Below are positions 28,800 through 40,302 of a stretch of 64,000 nucleotides of DNA, one piece after another. The translations under genes and the position numbers were made by a program. Under the pieces are notes generated by a model. That model was not told the origin of the DNA. It saw nothing but the letters and a program-made list of their open reading frames with translations, and ran no database searches. Source of the DNA: Glandiceps talaboti (taxonomy: Eukaryota > Hemichordata > Enteropneusta > Spengelidae); the NCBI RefSeq assembly GCF_964340395.1, contig NC_135557.1:5441216-5505215 (forward strand), written 5' to 3'. The first letter of the stretch is position 1; each line of letters opens with the position of its first letter.

Positions 28800-29272
28800 C
28801 AATCAGTTTAATTTATTGTTGAGGGTAGCAGTCAGATCCATTTGTTCATGAGGGTAGCTGATCATATTTATTTGTTACTGAAGGTAGCCTACCAGTTTAA
28901 TTTATTGGTGAGGTTAACCAATCAGACTCATTTGTTGGTGAGTAGCCAGTCACATTCATATGTTGGTGTGGGTAGCCAATCAGATCCATTTGCAGGTGAA
29001 GGCAACCAATCAGATCCATTTGTAGGTGGAAGAAACCAATCAGATTCATTTATAGGTGAAGGCAACCAATCAGATCCTTTCATAGGTGAAGGCAACCAAT
29101 CAGATTAATTTATAGGTGAAGGCAACCAATCAGATTAATTTGTAGGTGAAGGCAACCAATCAGATTAATTTATAGGTGAAGGCAACCAATCAGATTAATT
29201 TATAGGTGAAGGCAACCAATCAGATTAATTTGTAGGTGAAGGCAACCAATCAGATTAATTTATCAGACAACC
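28800..29272. repeat. 30-bp minisatellite with CCAATCAGA
   Basis: Unit core AGGTGAAGGCAACCAATCAG, followed by ATTAATTT(A/G)T. The right-hand copies are almost identical; the left ones (28800-28980) are diverged. A translated ORF at 28842-29108 is the repeat and not a gene. Confidence 0.95.
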
Positions 29273-30479
29273 AGTTAGCAAGCGTGAACAAATCCACTGG
29301 TCCTATTCTGGACCACACAAATTTTACCTTGTCTGGTCTGTAGGACCAGTACCTTACTGTTAATAACTATGTTAAAAAGTCATCTGAATATACAGATTCT
29401 TAGGTAAGATTTAATGTTTCACATTAGTGGGACCTTGGACCACTAATTATTTCAGCAGGAGCATTGGATTTTTTAAGGCACTGGTTTGGGGACTACAGTT
29501 CACAAAATGATTTGTTCACCCCTCAGTTAGCTTGCATACGTGTAATTGTTGGTACACAATTAGATCCAATTTATTTGTTATTGTATTACTTGCATGCTGC
29601 AAAATCAAGAGTAATGCAACCTTTTAAATTTTTTTACGTGTAAACTCTTCTCTTGTGTGGTCAGGTTTTCTCCATACTTAAATGACCAAATTCAAATATT
29701 CCATGGTGCCATCGATATTTCTTGCATTATGGTGAACCTGCATTGTACTATTAAATAATGTAAAAGGTGTGTGATGTCCAATTTGTAAATCCTTAAGAAA
29801 TACATCATATAACCAGACATCCATACAAAGGTGAAAGGTCATTTACACAGGTGAAAGGTCATGTACACGGGTCATTTCATGTAGTCTGATATTTCCCGCC
29901 AAAACTTAAGTTTGATTAGTTTTCGCTTTCATACAATTCTTCATAAATAACATCACACAGTATTTTCTCCGCTGTTGTTAATTTCTTTTATTGAAAAAAA
30001 AAAAGTCCCAACAGAAGACTGATGGTCATCAATGTACTATTACCACCAAGGGGAAGATCAGTCATTCATTGTAGGAAAAAAAAAACTTGTACTTTAGGGG
30101 TGGGTGTCCCCGTATTGAACCATTTTAGTTCTTGTCCAACAAAAACAACTGTACTTTTAATGGAGTCTGTTTTGTATTCCTAAATATTTATAAAAAAAAA
30201 TTCTAGTTGAGATATGAAAGAATTACTTTAGTATACTAAATAGATACATTAAACTAAAGTGTCAATAAAAGAGCTATATTTTCATTACTACATACATGTA
30301 CTGACTTTGTATTCCCTGTAGTACATACTATTGATTCATTTAAATCATTGTGTTGTTTAAACAAAAGTTTTAATTTTGGCCAAAAAAGTTACAAAGAGAC
30401 GGGGTTGGGTGGTCTGAGATCTAACTGAAAAAATTTTGTTTTTATCCTATATTGAACAATGATTTTCTCTTAGGTGTAA
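29273..30479. other. Unique sequence with a DR1 doublet
   Basis: No coding region is recognised. The only notable motif is the pair of nuclear-receptor-type sites at 29829-29861. Confidence 0.4.
29829..29861 (+). promoter_or_regulatory. Two DR1-type nuclear-receptor sites, 20 bp apart
   Basis: AGGTGAAAGGTCA occurs at 29829-29841 and again at 29849-29861: two direct half-sites with a 1-bp spacer, the DR1 form bound by RXR, HNF4 and COUP-TF type receptors. A third GGTCA follows at 29870. The two sit in a short tandem duplication. Confidence 0.4.
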
Positions 30480-30835
30480 AAAAAAATTATTTGGTTCTGG
30501 TTACCCGACCCCCACCTAGTGTTTCACTGACGACCCTCAGCATTTTTGTATGTATTTGAGAAAAAAATAATAAAATCTTGAAAATTGTGAATTCTCGAAA
30601 GAAATAGTGAATGCTGAAACTGACATCAACTTAAAAAGACAATATAAAACTTCTTCTAATCTGTAATGGCTGTAGATATAATAGGAAACAATAATACAGA
30701 GACCATATGGAAAACAACAAAAAACATAACTAAACCTTAACTAGGACATTCACACATGTATGAAAAAAAAAAATCTGCCTACCCCACCTATTATAAAATT
30801 AGGTAGAATTGGAAGCACACAATTTAGGCCTTAGT
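30480..30835 (+). repeat. Dispersed repeat, family B, copy 2
   Basis: This is the reverse complement of 7770-8068 with scattered changes. It runs from GGTTACCCGACC near 30499 to CCCCACCTATTATAAAATTA near 30782-30801. The poly-A-like runs inside are not shared in length. Confidence 0.8.
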
Positions 30836-32213
30836 TGTTTGTTAATATTTTGTATCAGTTACAGATTATTATCCTTTGCAGATCGTTGCTTTGAAGTAGA
30901 AACTTAGTTAATAAATTTTACCCTTTCTTTTCCAATTTATGCAAATATTTTCAAAAATATGGAAGACACCATATTTGCTAACGTCATTGTCATGAAGTGT
31001 CGAACACAACTTTTGGCGGGAAAAAATACAATTCTTACAAGGAATGATTTAGATGACAACAAATTGAATTGAAGAGATTAATTTCAAAGTTTGAGAATTA
31101 AATTATTGATGTTTTAAAATTGAGTAACTAAATCATATAACAAAAAGAATATTTCTAATATATAATAAAACTAGAAAAACCATTATTTAACACGAAATGT
31201 AAAACACAAAATTATTTAGAAGGTAACAAATCCATTAATTGAAGCAGAGATTAATTTTCAATTTTGGACTAAATGGATCAAAATTGTGTAAATAAATATT
31301 TTTGTTATAAAAAAAAGTAATTGCTAATATATTAAATAGAATGTTTTAAAAAAAATTGTGCTGGTAAATGGTCTGGAATAAAACTAAATGTTTTGAATGG
31401 AAATTTGTTGTGAAATTTTGGAGTGAAAATACTAGGTTGTCAAACTGATGGTGATATGGTTCCAAATGTCTTTTGGTACAAGATGTAGTGTAGAAACCAT
31501 CAGCTCCAACAATATGTGTAGATGTAATGTTTGGTAAAAAAATATATGAAAATAATGTACATCATCACCATAGATCTCAGAAGGTCTAGCTCCTCACCAA
31601 GATCTATGGCATCACTATTATTGAAGGAGAAGCGTTTCCTGAAAAAAATGTCTAAAACTAGAAGCAATTTTGTGATCTGGAATTCAGGTCAAATACAATG
31701 AATTGTGACGTTGATTAGAATTGAGGTCAGACGTTGAATAGAGTTTAGTAGTGCTAGGAATGTAAATGACTTAATATCAGGTCAGGTACAGTGAGGTGAA
31801 GTCTGGGTCAAAGGTCACACTGTCAGTGAAGTCTGGGTCACAGTCATTGCCTTATGTGTTGGTTTCTATCAAAGTGAATACAATAAATTACTTATTTGAG
31901 TATTTTATAAGAGGCAAGGTAATAACTAATTCTTTCTCTGTTATTTTTATCATCTTATTGTAAATGACTGCGGCAACCACTTACAGAAATTTTGCTGTGT
32001 AAAAAAAACAGAGTTACAGAAATTTTATTACAAAATGTTTTCATTTTAGTGATGAAGTCTGGGTATTACAATGTCTTGGTACCTAATGTAGATTGTAATA
32101 CATGATACACAGTTCTTCACAAAAAACCAACATAACAAAGACAATTCTAATTCAGTGAAATCATCATCAAGTTTAGTGTAAACTGCATAGATTTTATTCT
32201 TGCCTCTGATGTT
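30836..32213. other. AT-rich sequence, no recognisable gene
   Basis: A hairpin with perfect 10-bp arms (CCATAGATCT at 31568-31577, AGATCTATGG at 31600-31609) is too short to be a microRNA precursor. A DR1 site at 31805 is listed separately. Confidence 0.4.
31805..31817 (+). promoter_or_regulatory. DR1 site GGGTCAAAGGTCA
   Basis: A full DR1 consensus (two AGGTCA-type half-sites with a 1-bp spacer). Binding of RXR/HNF4/COUP-TF receptors is known for this motif; use here is inferred. Confidence 0.4.
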
Positions 32214-32214
32214 A

Positions 32215-32322
32215 CAGTTACTTTGATGCCTTGATATTCACATTATACTAATAAACTTACTATCTCTGCAGTTACTTTGATGCCTTGATATTCACATTAT
32301 ACTATTAAACTTACTATCTCTG
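32215..32322. repeat. 54-bp tandem duplication
   Basis: Two copies starting CAGTTACTTTGATGCC (32215-32268 and 32269-32322) differ at one visible base, so the duplication is recent. Confidence 0.95.
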
Positions 32323-33177
32323 CGCTTGCCTGGTGACCCGAATATACAACCTGACCTGAAAAGGTTGTGAAGTGGCGACCCAAACCCAATCACAAATCAC
32401 ACCCCGTCTGTATCATTCCACTACTATACAGACGGGCTGACCTCCTTTCAAGAACGGTAAGCATGTGCTCTGCTTTTTGTCACATTTTCATGTATTTTCT
32501 CAACCGATGTGAATTGTCTAAAGGTGTGAAATATCGTTAACTAGATGTACTTTGCAGAAGTCAGCCAACTGATTTGTGTATACGTTTGTCATTTTTGTGG
32601 GTCGCTAACCTCTTATTTCGAGAATTGGTTGCCAGCAATGAGATTCTCCGGTGGTTTACTTTGTAAGTCTGTCAGTTATAAGTATTAATTACCAAATAAC
32701 CAGTATGATCATTATTTGAATATAATATAGCTAAAATTGTATGTGTGGGAGAGGGTAGGTTCTGACAAAAACAAAAGGATTAAGAAAATATTCACATTTC
32801 AATAAAAAACATTATTGAAGCTTTAAAACGCAGACATGCAGAAAGTAGGTAATCAAATTTTTTCCCGCCTTCGTGACCCCTATCGACATATTTGATATAC
32901 AGCATAAAAGATTTCGTTTATAAAAAAGTTATATGTAGTCATGTATTCATGCTCTAGTTATGCTAATCGTTCCTTTTTCGATTTCCATGCTACTTTTTTT
33001 TCATGTGTTCTGTGACAGTTTTATAGCTTTGTGTCGTAAAATTTATAGCACATTGTTAAGATGTGAACTGAACATCGCCTTTCAAATGAATTTTGTAACA
33101 TTCTTGAAAACTAAATCAGACAGTCTATACACAGCATCAAGCTTTCTGTCGTTGTCTAGTCTACAACAATGTTTTGT
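32323..33177. other. Unique sequence, possible donor at 32459
   Basis: An inverted repeat CCGTCTGTAT / ATACAGACGG lies at about 32404-32435. AACG|GTAAGC near 32459 resembles a splice donor. No gene is recognised. Confidence 0.35.
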
Positions 33178-33270
33178 TAAAGTGGCCATATCGATGAGGA
33201 ATTGCTATTTATTTTGGATTTTTAATCTGTAAAACAAGTTTTTATGATGGCTTCCTACTTGAATGGAAAA
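33178..33270 (+). repeat. Family D terminal arm, partial copy
   Basis: TAAAGTGGCCATATCGATGA to about 33270 matches the left arm of the 42994-43355 foldback element, including TATTTATTTTGGATTTTTAA and GGCTTCCTACTTGAA. No opposite arm follows, so this copy is truncated. Confidence 0.75.
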
Positions 33271-33442
33271 TAACAGACTTCACAATTAAGTTTACCTTTT
33301 AGAAGTCACTGAGAGCCAAAATTTATCTTAGGTTAAAATATACTTGTACAAACTGATTTTATAAGATTTGCCAAGCACTTGTGAAGTAAATTGATTATGG
33401 GGGTACAGATAGTACAAATGGGGGGATACGGACAGTAGAAAT

Positions 33443-33472
33443 GGGGAGGGTTGGGGGGGTGGGGTGGGGGTG
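33443..33472 (+). other. G-quadruplex motif
   Basis: Runs of 4, 3, 7, 4 and 5 G are separated by one or two bases on the + strand. Confidence 0.7.
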
Positions 33473-33559
33473 GTACACAGTACAAATGAGGATTTATATA
33501 AAACTATCATAGCTAATATATAGCAAGCATAAACAATAAGGATTATTATACTGTGAATG

Positions 33560-33917
33560 AACCATTTAGAACAAAAATACATGGAATATATATTCTGGTC
33601 ATTCTACATCATGACAACGCTGGTCTATGTCATGACGCTTGTCTATGTCACAACAACACTGGTCTATGTCACAACAACACTGGTCTACGTCACTGGTTAT
33701 GCTGTGTTCGAAATACGAGTCAAAGAGTTAAAATTGTCATTACTTTCCTTGATTTTTCTTTGATATTACTGGTATATTATTCCATTTTCCAATATTTGTC
33801 TTCACTTAAATACTAGTGACCTAAGGGTTGTCAGTACTCGTCTAGTGGCTCGTAGTGACAAGGCCCCTTAGGTCACTCATATTTTCCTAGGCTGAACGAA
33901 GTAAGATATTGGGGAAT
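33560..33917 (+). repeat. Family A foldback repeat, copy 2
   Basis: It matches 6051-6350 in the same orientation and 26364-26665 inverted. It includes a short internal tandem (ACAACACTGGTCTATGTC repeated at about 33615-33690). The palindromic part GTGACCTAAGG...CCTTAGGTCAC folds back around 33817-33876. Confidence 0.75.
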
Positions 33918-34384
33918 TACATCTAAATATTCCATTTTTCTTGTAGATTTGGGTTTACCAAGAAGGGTTTAGCCAAATTTTTGGCAGCTTCTGGCCTTGC
34001 CATAGTGAACATCATGTGATCAACTTATTTCTTTTTATTTAAAAAAATAGAATGAAATCAATACACAATCATCCAATATTACCGTTATCAGAAATCTATT
34101 ATTTTCAGATGATATGAAAATGTAGCAAGAAATTGTTATATAATTAACATGTTTAATAATATTGTTATAAAACAGTTATAGAAATATGTAACTTTTTGAA
34201 GATAAAAAACTTGATTGACAGATGTAGAAATTAATGACCTGGTAGAAATTTGATACATCGCATACTTAAAAGTTTATTAAACTGTATGATATCATGTACT
34301 ATAGTTTATATGAATTGTTAAACAAGGATATCAAGGGAAGAACAATAACGTTTATCATTTCTACAACTTACAAGGACATCAAGT
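33918..34384. other. AT-rich sequence, nothing recognised
   Basis: No array, ORF with content or transposon end is visible. Confidence 0.4.
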
Positions 34385-34860
34385 ATCCCTGATACACTCT
34401 TGCCTTTGATCTGTGGGTCTTCCCAGATCATCCAATCCTACCTCCCCTTCCCCTCACCCCTGCCAGTCTCTGCATCTTACTTGATCTCTGTGTCTACTAG
34501 TGTGATCTCCTAATCTCCGGTTCTTCTGTAATCACCTGGTCTCTGGGTCTTCCTTGATCTCCTCTCAGTCTGGTCTCTGGGTCTACTGTGATCCCCTAAT
34601 CTCCGGTTCATATGTAATCACCTGGTCTCTGGGTCTTCCTTGATCTCCTCTCAGTCTGGTCTTTGGGTCTTCTGTGATCCCCATGTTTATCTCTGGATCT
34701 TTCTTGACCCCCTAAGTCTCTGGATCTTTCTTGAACCCCCCCCCCCCCCCCCTGAATTCTCTAGATCTTTCTTGATCCCCTAAGTCTCTGGCTCTTTCTT
34801 GACATCGATCCTTAGTCTCTGGGTCATTCCTAACCCTTTCTGGTCAAAGGGTCTTCTTAG
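34385..34860. repeat. Degenerate CT-rich tandem repeat
   Basis: Repeated TCTCTGGGTCTTC and TTGATC(T/C)CCT motifs at irregular spacing, with two similar longer units near 34515-34580 and 34595-34660. A C run occupies about 34737-34752. Confidence 0.85.
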
Positions 34861-35124
34861 CTGAAACATAAGTATTAAATCATTAGAAAATAGTCAAAGG
34901 ATCTTCCCCTTCCCTTCTGATACAATTCCAAGTTTTGATGAAATAAAAAGCCAAAATAAACACCAAGTAACTGTCTCTTTTGTAGAATTGTTTGTACGAG
35001 AATATTTCATGACCTAATGTATTTAGTGAATTTTGATTAAAATCAAATAATTCTCTTTTTGAGATACATGTACACCCTCTCTCAACCGTGACCCCATAAA
35101 ACTAGTAACATATTCAATACTTTG

Positions 35125-35137
35125 TGACCTTTGACCA
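35125..35137 (-). promoter_or_regulatory. DR1 site, minus strand
   Basis: TGACCTTTGACCA on the + strand reads TGGTCAAAGGTCA on the minus strand, a DR1 element with one base off consensus. Related half-sites (TTGACC, GGGTCAC, TTTGACC) are scattered to 35200. Confidence 0.4.
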
Positions 35138-35289
35138 AATAGACCAATATCAAAACTTGTGTGACCTAAAGTTGACCAGGGTCACACTTTGACCTTTCAA
35201 TGTCATTGAACCCCCTAGCTTCATATACAAAATGTCATTGAACTCCCTAGGTCATACAAAAAATACTTAAATTCAAATTCATTATTTTC

Positions 35290-36620
35290 GTTCTCAAACC
35301 TGTAACAAACTTGCAACTATCATGTATACAGTATAGATTCAAACCTGTAACAAACTTGTAACAATATATACAATTTTAGACTCAAATCTTATAGCTTGTA
35401 ACAATTAATAGTGTAGAATTGAAACTGTAACAAACTGGTAACAACATAAATGTGTACTCAATGTTGCAAAAATGTATACAGTGTGCTAACACTCAAAACT
35501 GACTTGTAACAATGTGTAGTATAGAATTGAAACTGTAACAAACTGGTAACAACATAAATGTGTACTCAATGTTGCAAAAATGTATACAGTGTGCTAAGAC
35601 TCAAAACTGACAAACTTGTAACAATGTGTAGTGTAGAATTCTCGCTATCTGCAATACAATTCTATGCATCGCTAAGGAGTCAAATGGAACGCAGTCTCGC
35701 GACCGCGCTTGCATTTGTCGACATCTACACTTCTGGTCGCCTATGTCAATACACGTGAATGTTTCTTCCAAACAGTTTAATTTGTAACAAATAAGATAAA
35801 CGCACGTTTTAAGCTCATATAATTATTGAGGTGGGAAATTTAAATATGTACAGTATCTTTCCAGAGCAAAATTACAAGAGATGTCTACAACTGAAAATGG
35901 GAAAGAAACATTCCTGTACATAGCCGACCGGAAGTGTAGTTGTCGACATTAGAACGCGATGTCGCGCGACTTCCTTCCATTTGACTCCACAGTGATGTGT
36001 AGAATTGTATTGCAGGTAGCGAGAATTGAAACTGCAGTATGTACTCAGTGTTGTAAATTTATAACAATGTACAGACTAATTGGTAACAATGTATTCAGTG
36101 TACTGACAAACTGTTGATAATGTGTAAGTACTCAAAGTTGCAACAAACTTATAGCAATACATAAAGTAGCATCAAAGTATAAAGCGTAGACTCATACAAA
36201 ATGTAACTGACAAACTTGTGATATTGTATAAGTGTACTCAAAGCTGTGGCAAACTTGTAACACTGTTTAAAGTGTAGATTTAAACAGTGACAATCTTGTA
36301 ACAATGTATACATTGTTTAAAAGTGACAAACTTGTAACAATGTATACAATGTTTAAAAGTGACAAACTTGTAACAATGTATACATTGTTTAAAAGTGACA
36401 AACTTGTAACAATGTATAAATTGTACATATGTTTAAAAGTGACAAACTTGCTAACAATGTATAAAATGTAGAATAAAAAAGTGACACTCTAAATAAAGTA
36501 ATAATGTGTTACTCAGTATAGAGTTGAAACTGCAACAAACTTGTAACAATATATACAAGTTCTTAGATTCTGAGTTACTGCAACAAACTTTGTAAACAAT
36601 GTCCTGTATAGGTGTATGAG
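35290..36620. repeat. Degenerate AACTTGTAACAATGTATAC-type array
   Basis: Irregular repeats around GTAACAAACTTGTAACAATG, with the most regular copies at about 36280-36450. The array is split by the MITE at 35641-36023. The phrase GTGTAGAATTGAAACTG, present intact near 35520, shows what the insertion site looked like before. Confidence 0.9.
35641..36023. mobile_element. 383-bp MITE with about 108-bp inverted ends
   Basis: The two ends are long imperfect inverted repeats: CTCGCTATCTGCAATACAAT at the left and, reverse-complemented, CTCGCTACCTGCAATACAAT at the right. Similarity continues about 108 bp through GGAGTCAAATGGAA, TGTCGACA and CTACACTTC. AATT flanks both sides (35637-35640 and 36024-36027), while the uninterrupted array copy has AATT once, so the insertion made a 4-bp target duplication. 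It is CpG-richer than the AT-rich host array. There is no transposase inside. The superfamily is uncertain from the ends. Confidence 0.88.
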
Positions 36621-37440
36621 GGTCATGTATGTTGTATACAGGTGTTATCTTGACATACTTTCAAAGAACCTTTCTCTACAATGGGTCAAAGACAGTCGTA
36701 TTGTGTCTCAATAATACCAATACCTTGTTGGAAATTGTGCGTTTGAGGTATTTTCCCTGACAAAGTTATTTTAAAACTTGCTATTTTAAGGTACAGGAGT
36801 AGTCAACAACTATGTCTACTATTTTTGTCTACATTCCACTTGTAAGGGATAGGTGGAATAAAAAGATTCGCCAGAGTCAAATGTAGTCGGAATAATCAGT
36901 CCCTAATATTTCTACTTTAAAGTTTAAAATATTTTCATTTGTAAATTGTTATCTTTGATGAGATTTTAAGACTAAAACCAAGTTAAGATATGCCATTCAA
37001 ATCATTTGCATGATCGAATTGAAATAATTCTTAAACTGCAATTTAAATAATTTAGATGATAAAGTTCAAATAATTTGGATGATCAAGTTCAAATAATTTG
37101 AACACTGCTTTTTCAAAATAACACTTGTTTAAGAACTGTTCTAAAAATATTTCATTCATAGACAGGTGAGCAGCCATTATAAGTGTGCTGACTTGTCAGT
37201 TTACATTGTACGATGACTTGACAATTCATGTTCAAGGGCAGTTCATCAGAAGTGATGAATATTCATGTTACAGGGCAGTGTCTAGACAGTCTTATATAAT
37301 AGTTGTATTAAGGTGTCTGTCTACAATCTATTTAGAATTGAAATGTTGTCAGGCAGAATAACTCTTGTTTTGTTACAATAATGTTAGCCATTTGGTCTCA
37401 ATCAAGGTGCCAATTTCATCCTCACAATGACAAACATTTG
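36621..37440. other. AT-rich sequence, nothing recognised
   Basis: A short tandem of TTCAAATAATTTGGATGATC-like sequence lies around 37025-37100. No gene is seen. Confidence 0.4.
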
Positions 37441-37690
37441 ATCTTTAACATAGCCATACTTTATTGTAACCATAGCGATTATATGACATTTATACCATGA
37501 TAGCAATATGTAATATTAACCATCAATTATGTAACAATGACATAGCTGATTATGAGACAGTAACCATATAGCAATTATTTGACTGCAACCATAGTGATGT
37601 GATGGTAACCATAATAGTGATATGTTATAGTAACCATAGCGATGTGTTATATTAACCATAGTGATTATGTGACATTAACCATGGCAACAT
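37441..37690. repeat. Degenerate GTAACCATAG repeat
   Basis: About ten diverged units contain (G/T)TAACCATAGCGAT or variants, spaced roughly 22-28 bp. Confidence 0.8.
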
Positions 37691-38181
37691 TGTATGGCTT
37701 GCTGTTCAAACTTAGCATAGGTCATTCCTGTGGTTTTTCTGTTCTGGGTGATAATAGATTCTTTAGATTCTAAGACATAATTGTAACCTAAATTGTAATC
37801 TAGATAATATCATTATATGGTAACAGCGCTACACAACAAAATTGTCTACAGTGTTGTTCTCTAATTAAGTTAAAATGCACCCTAGGGCCAGTTTCCTTGA
37901 CAATCAGATTTTCGATAGTCGTAGATAGATAAAACAGTAAAAATTAATAATTAGTTGTTGTTTTATACCATCCAGCTATACAATCTTTCATGTTTCATAA
38001 TAAACACATGATTGACAGTCATATTCCTAAAATGGCTGAATTTTATATCATTTTGACCTCTGTTGCAAAACTTTGTATGGTTACCCCTAAGTTTCTTTCT
38101 TTATTTTATATGAGAATAACATTGTGTGTTGTTTAACAAGATAACAGCATAAAGTTAAAGGCTTTCATTTCTGACGTACCT

Positions 38182-39802
38182 GCTACTTTAAGCTATATAC
38201 CTCAGTCCTGATATTGTCTACTACTTTAAGCTATATACCTTAGTCCTGATATTGTCTACTACTTTAAGCTATATACCTCAGTCCTGATATTGTCTACTAC
38301 TTTAAGCTATATACCTCAGTCCTGATATTGTCTACTACTTTAAGCTATATACCTTAGTCCTGATATTGTCTACTACTTTAAGCTATATACCTCAGTCCTG
38401 ATATTGTCTACTACTTTAAGCTATATACCTCAGTCCTGATATTGTCTATTACTTTAAGCTATATACCTTAGTCCTGATATTGTCTACTACTTTAAGCTAT
38501 ATACCTCAGTCCTGATATTGTCTACTACTTTAAGCTATATACCTTAGTCCTGATATTGTCTACTACTTTAAGCTATATACCTCAGTCCTGATATTGTCTA
38601 TTACTTTAAGCTATATAACTTAGTCCTGATATTGTCTATTACTTTAAGCTATATACCTCAGTCCTGATATTGTCTATTACTTTAAGCTATATACCCCAGT
38701 CCTGATATTGTCTACTACTTTAAGCTATATACCCCAGTCCTGATATTGTCTACTACTTTAAGCTATATACCCCAGTCCTGATATTGTCTACTACTTTAAG
38801 CTATATACCCCAGTCCTGATATTGTCTACTACTTTAAGCTATATACCTCAGTCCTGATATTGTCTACTACTTTAAGCTATATACCTTAGTCCTGATATTG
38901 TCTACTACTTTAAGCTATATACCTCAGTCCTGATATTGTCTATTACTTTAAGCTATATAACTTAGTCCTGATATTGTCTACTACTTTAAGCTATATACCT
39001 CAGTCCTGATATTGTCTACTACTTTAAGCTATATACCTCAGTCCTGATATTGTCTACTACTTTAAGCTATATACCTTGCAGTCCTGTGTCTACTACTTTA
39101 AGCTATATACCTTAGTCCTGATATTGTCTACTACTTTAAGCTATATACCTCAGTCCTGATATTGTCTACTACTTTAAGCTATATACCTCAGTCCTGATAT
39201 TGTCTACTACTTTAAGCTATATACCTCAGTCCTGATATTGTCTACTACTTTAAGCTATATACCTCAGTCCTGATATTGTCTACTACTTTAAGCTATATAC
39301 CTCAGTCCTGATATTGTCTACTACTTTAAGCTATATACCTTAGTCCTGATATTGTCTACTACTTTAAGCTATATACCCCAGTCCTGATATTGTCTACTAC
39401 TTTAAGCTATATACCTCAGTCCTGATATTGTCTACTACTTTAAGCTATATACCTCAGTCCTGATATTGTCTACTACTTTAAGCTATATACCTCAGTCCTG
39501 ATATTGTCTACTACTTTAAGCTATATACCTCAGTCCTGATATTGTCTATTACTTTAAGCTATATACCTCAGTCCTGATATTGTCTACTACTTTAAGCTAT
39601 ATACCTCAGTCCTGATATTGTCTACTACTTTAAGCTATATACCTCAGTCCTGATATTGTCTACTACTTTAAGCTATATACCTCAGTCCTGATATTGTCTA
39701 CTACTTTAAGCTATATACCTTAGTCCTGATATTGTCTATTACTTTAAGCTATATACCTTAGTCCTGATATTGTCTACTACTTTAAGCTATATACCTCAGT
39801 CC
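38182..39802. repeat. 38-bp satellite-like array, about 42 copies
   Basis: Very regular 38-bp units: CTACTACTTTAAGCTATATA, then CC(T/C)(C/T)AGTCCTGATATTGT. Variation is mostly at two positions (TC, TT or CC before AGTCC; TACTAC or TATTAC). One irregular unit is at about 39070-39095. A final 31-bp piece lies at 40272-40302 beyond the inserted segment. Confidence 0.98.
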
Positions 39803-40271
39803 AAGTTCACAACAATGATTGAACGGTTTGGGTCAAAGGTAGTCTTGTTGTTTAAATTATGTGATAGATTATTTTCTAGGCTATCTTCAACCTTACGTTC
39901 TAACCTCTCAACCCGAGTGCGTAAACCAGCTATCTCCAGCATAAGCTCGTCTTTAATCTCCTTGGTAGAACTCCTCATTTCCATTAATAACTTTGTCTGG
40001 TTGCTGTCAATGCGGTCAAGTCTGGAACTCAGTTTTTCAATAGCCACCATGACAGCACTATTCTGCTCACCAGCTCCTTCCTCAGTGGCAGCAACACTGG
40101 CAGAGGTACTTCTAGCACGAGTTTCCATGCCACCTTTGGTCAACTTAGTCTGGGAAGGTTTATTTCCCGATATGTTGCATCAAATAGTCACTACTCGTTA
40201 CAAAAAGGCACGCAAATATCAGAGAAATTTCTGCCAACTTCAAAAACATGCGTTACTCCTCACGCATGTGC
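39803..40271 (-). mobile_element. ORF1-like retroelement fragment inside the array
   Basis: A 469-bp foreign segment interrupts the 38-bp array; the unit breaks after CCTCAGTCC and resumes at CTACTACTTTAAGC. On the minus strand an ORF starts at 40143. It has a polar N-terminus, then a long coiled coil with leucine/isoleucine heptads (about residues 35-85, for example LEIAGLRTRVERLERKVEDS), then DPNRSIIVVNLD, where it is cut off by the array junction. A coiled coil followed by the start of an RRM-like fold is the layout of LINE ORF1 nucleic-acid chaperones. About 128 bp upstream of the start codon looks like leader sequence. No target duplication or poly-A is visible. A cellular coiled-coil gene fragment is the alternative. 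Confidence 0.5.
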
Positions 40272-40302
40272 ATCTACTACTTTAAGCTATATACCTCAGT
40301 CC

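Noticed and set aside
31568-31609. Hairpin CCATAGATCT / AGATCTATGG as a possible microRNA
   Set aside because: The stem is only 10 bp with a 22-nt loop, too short for Drosha/Dicer processing.
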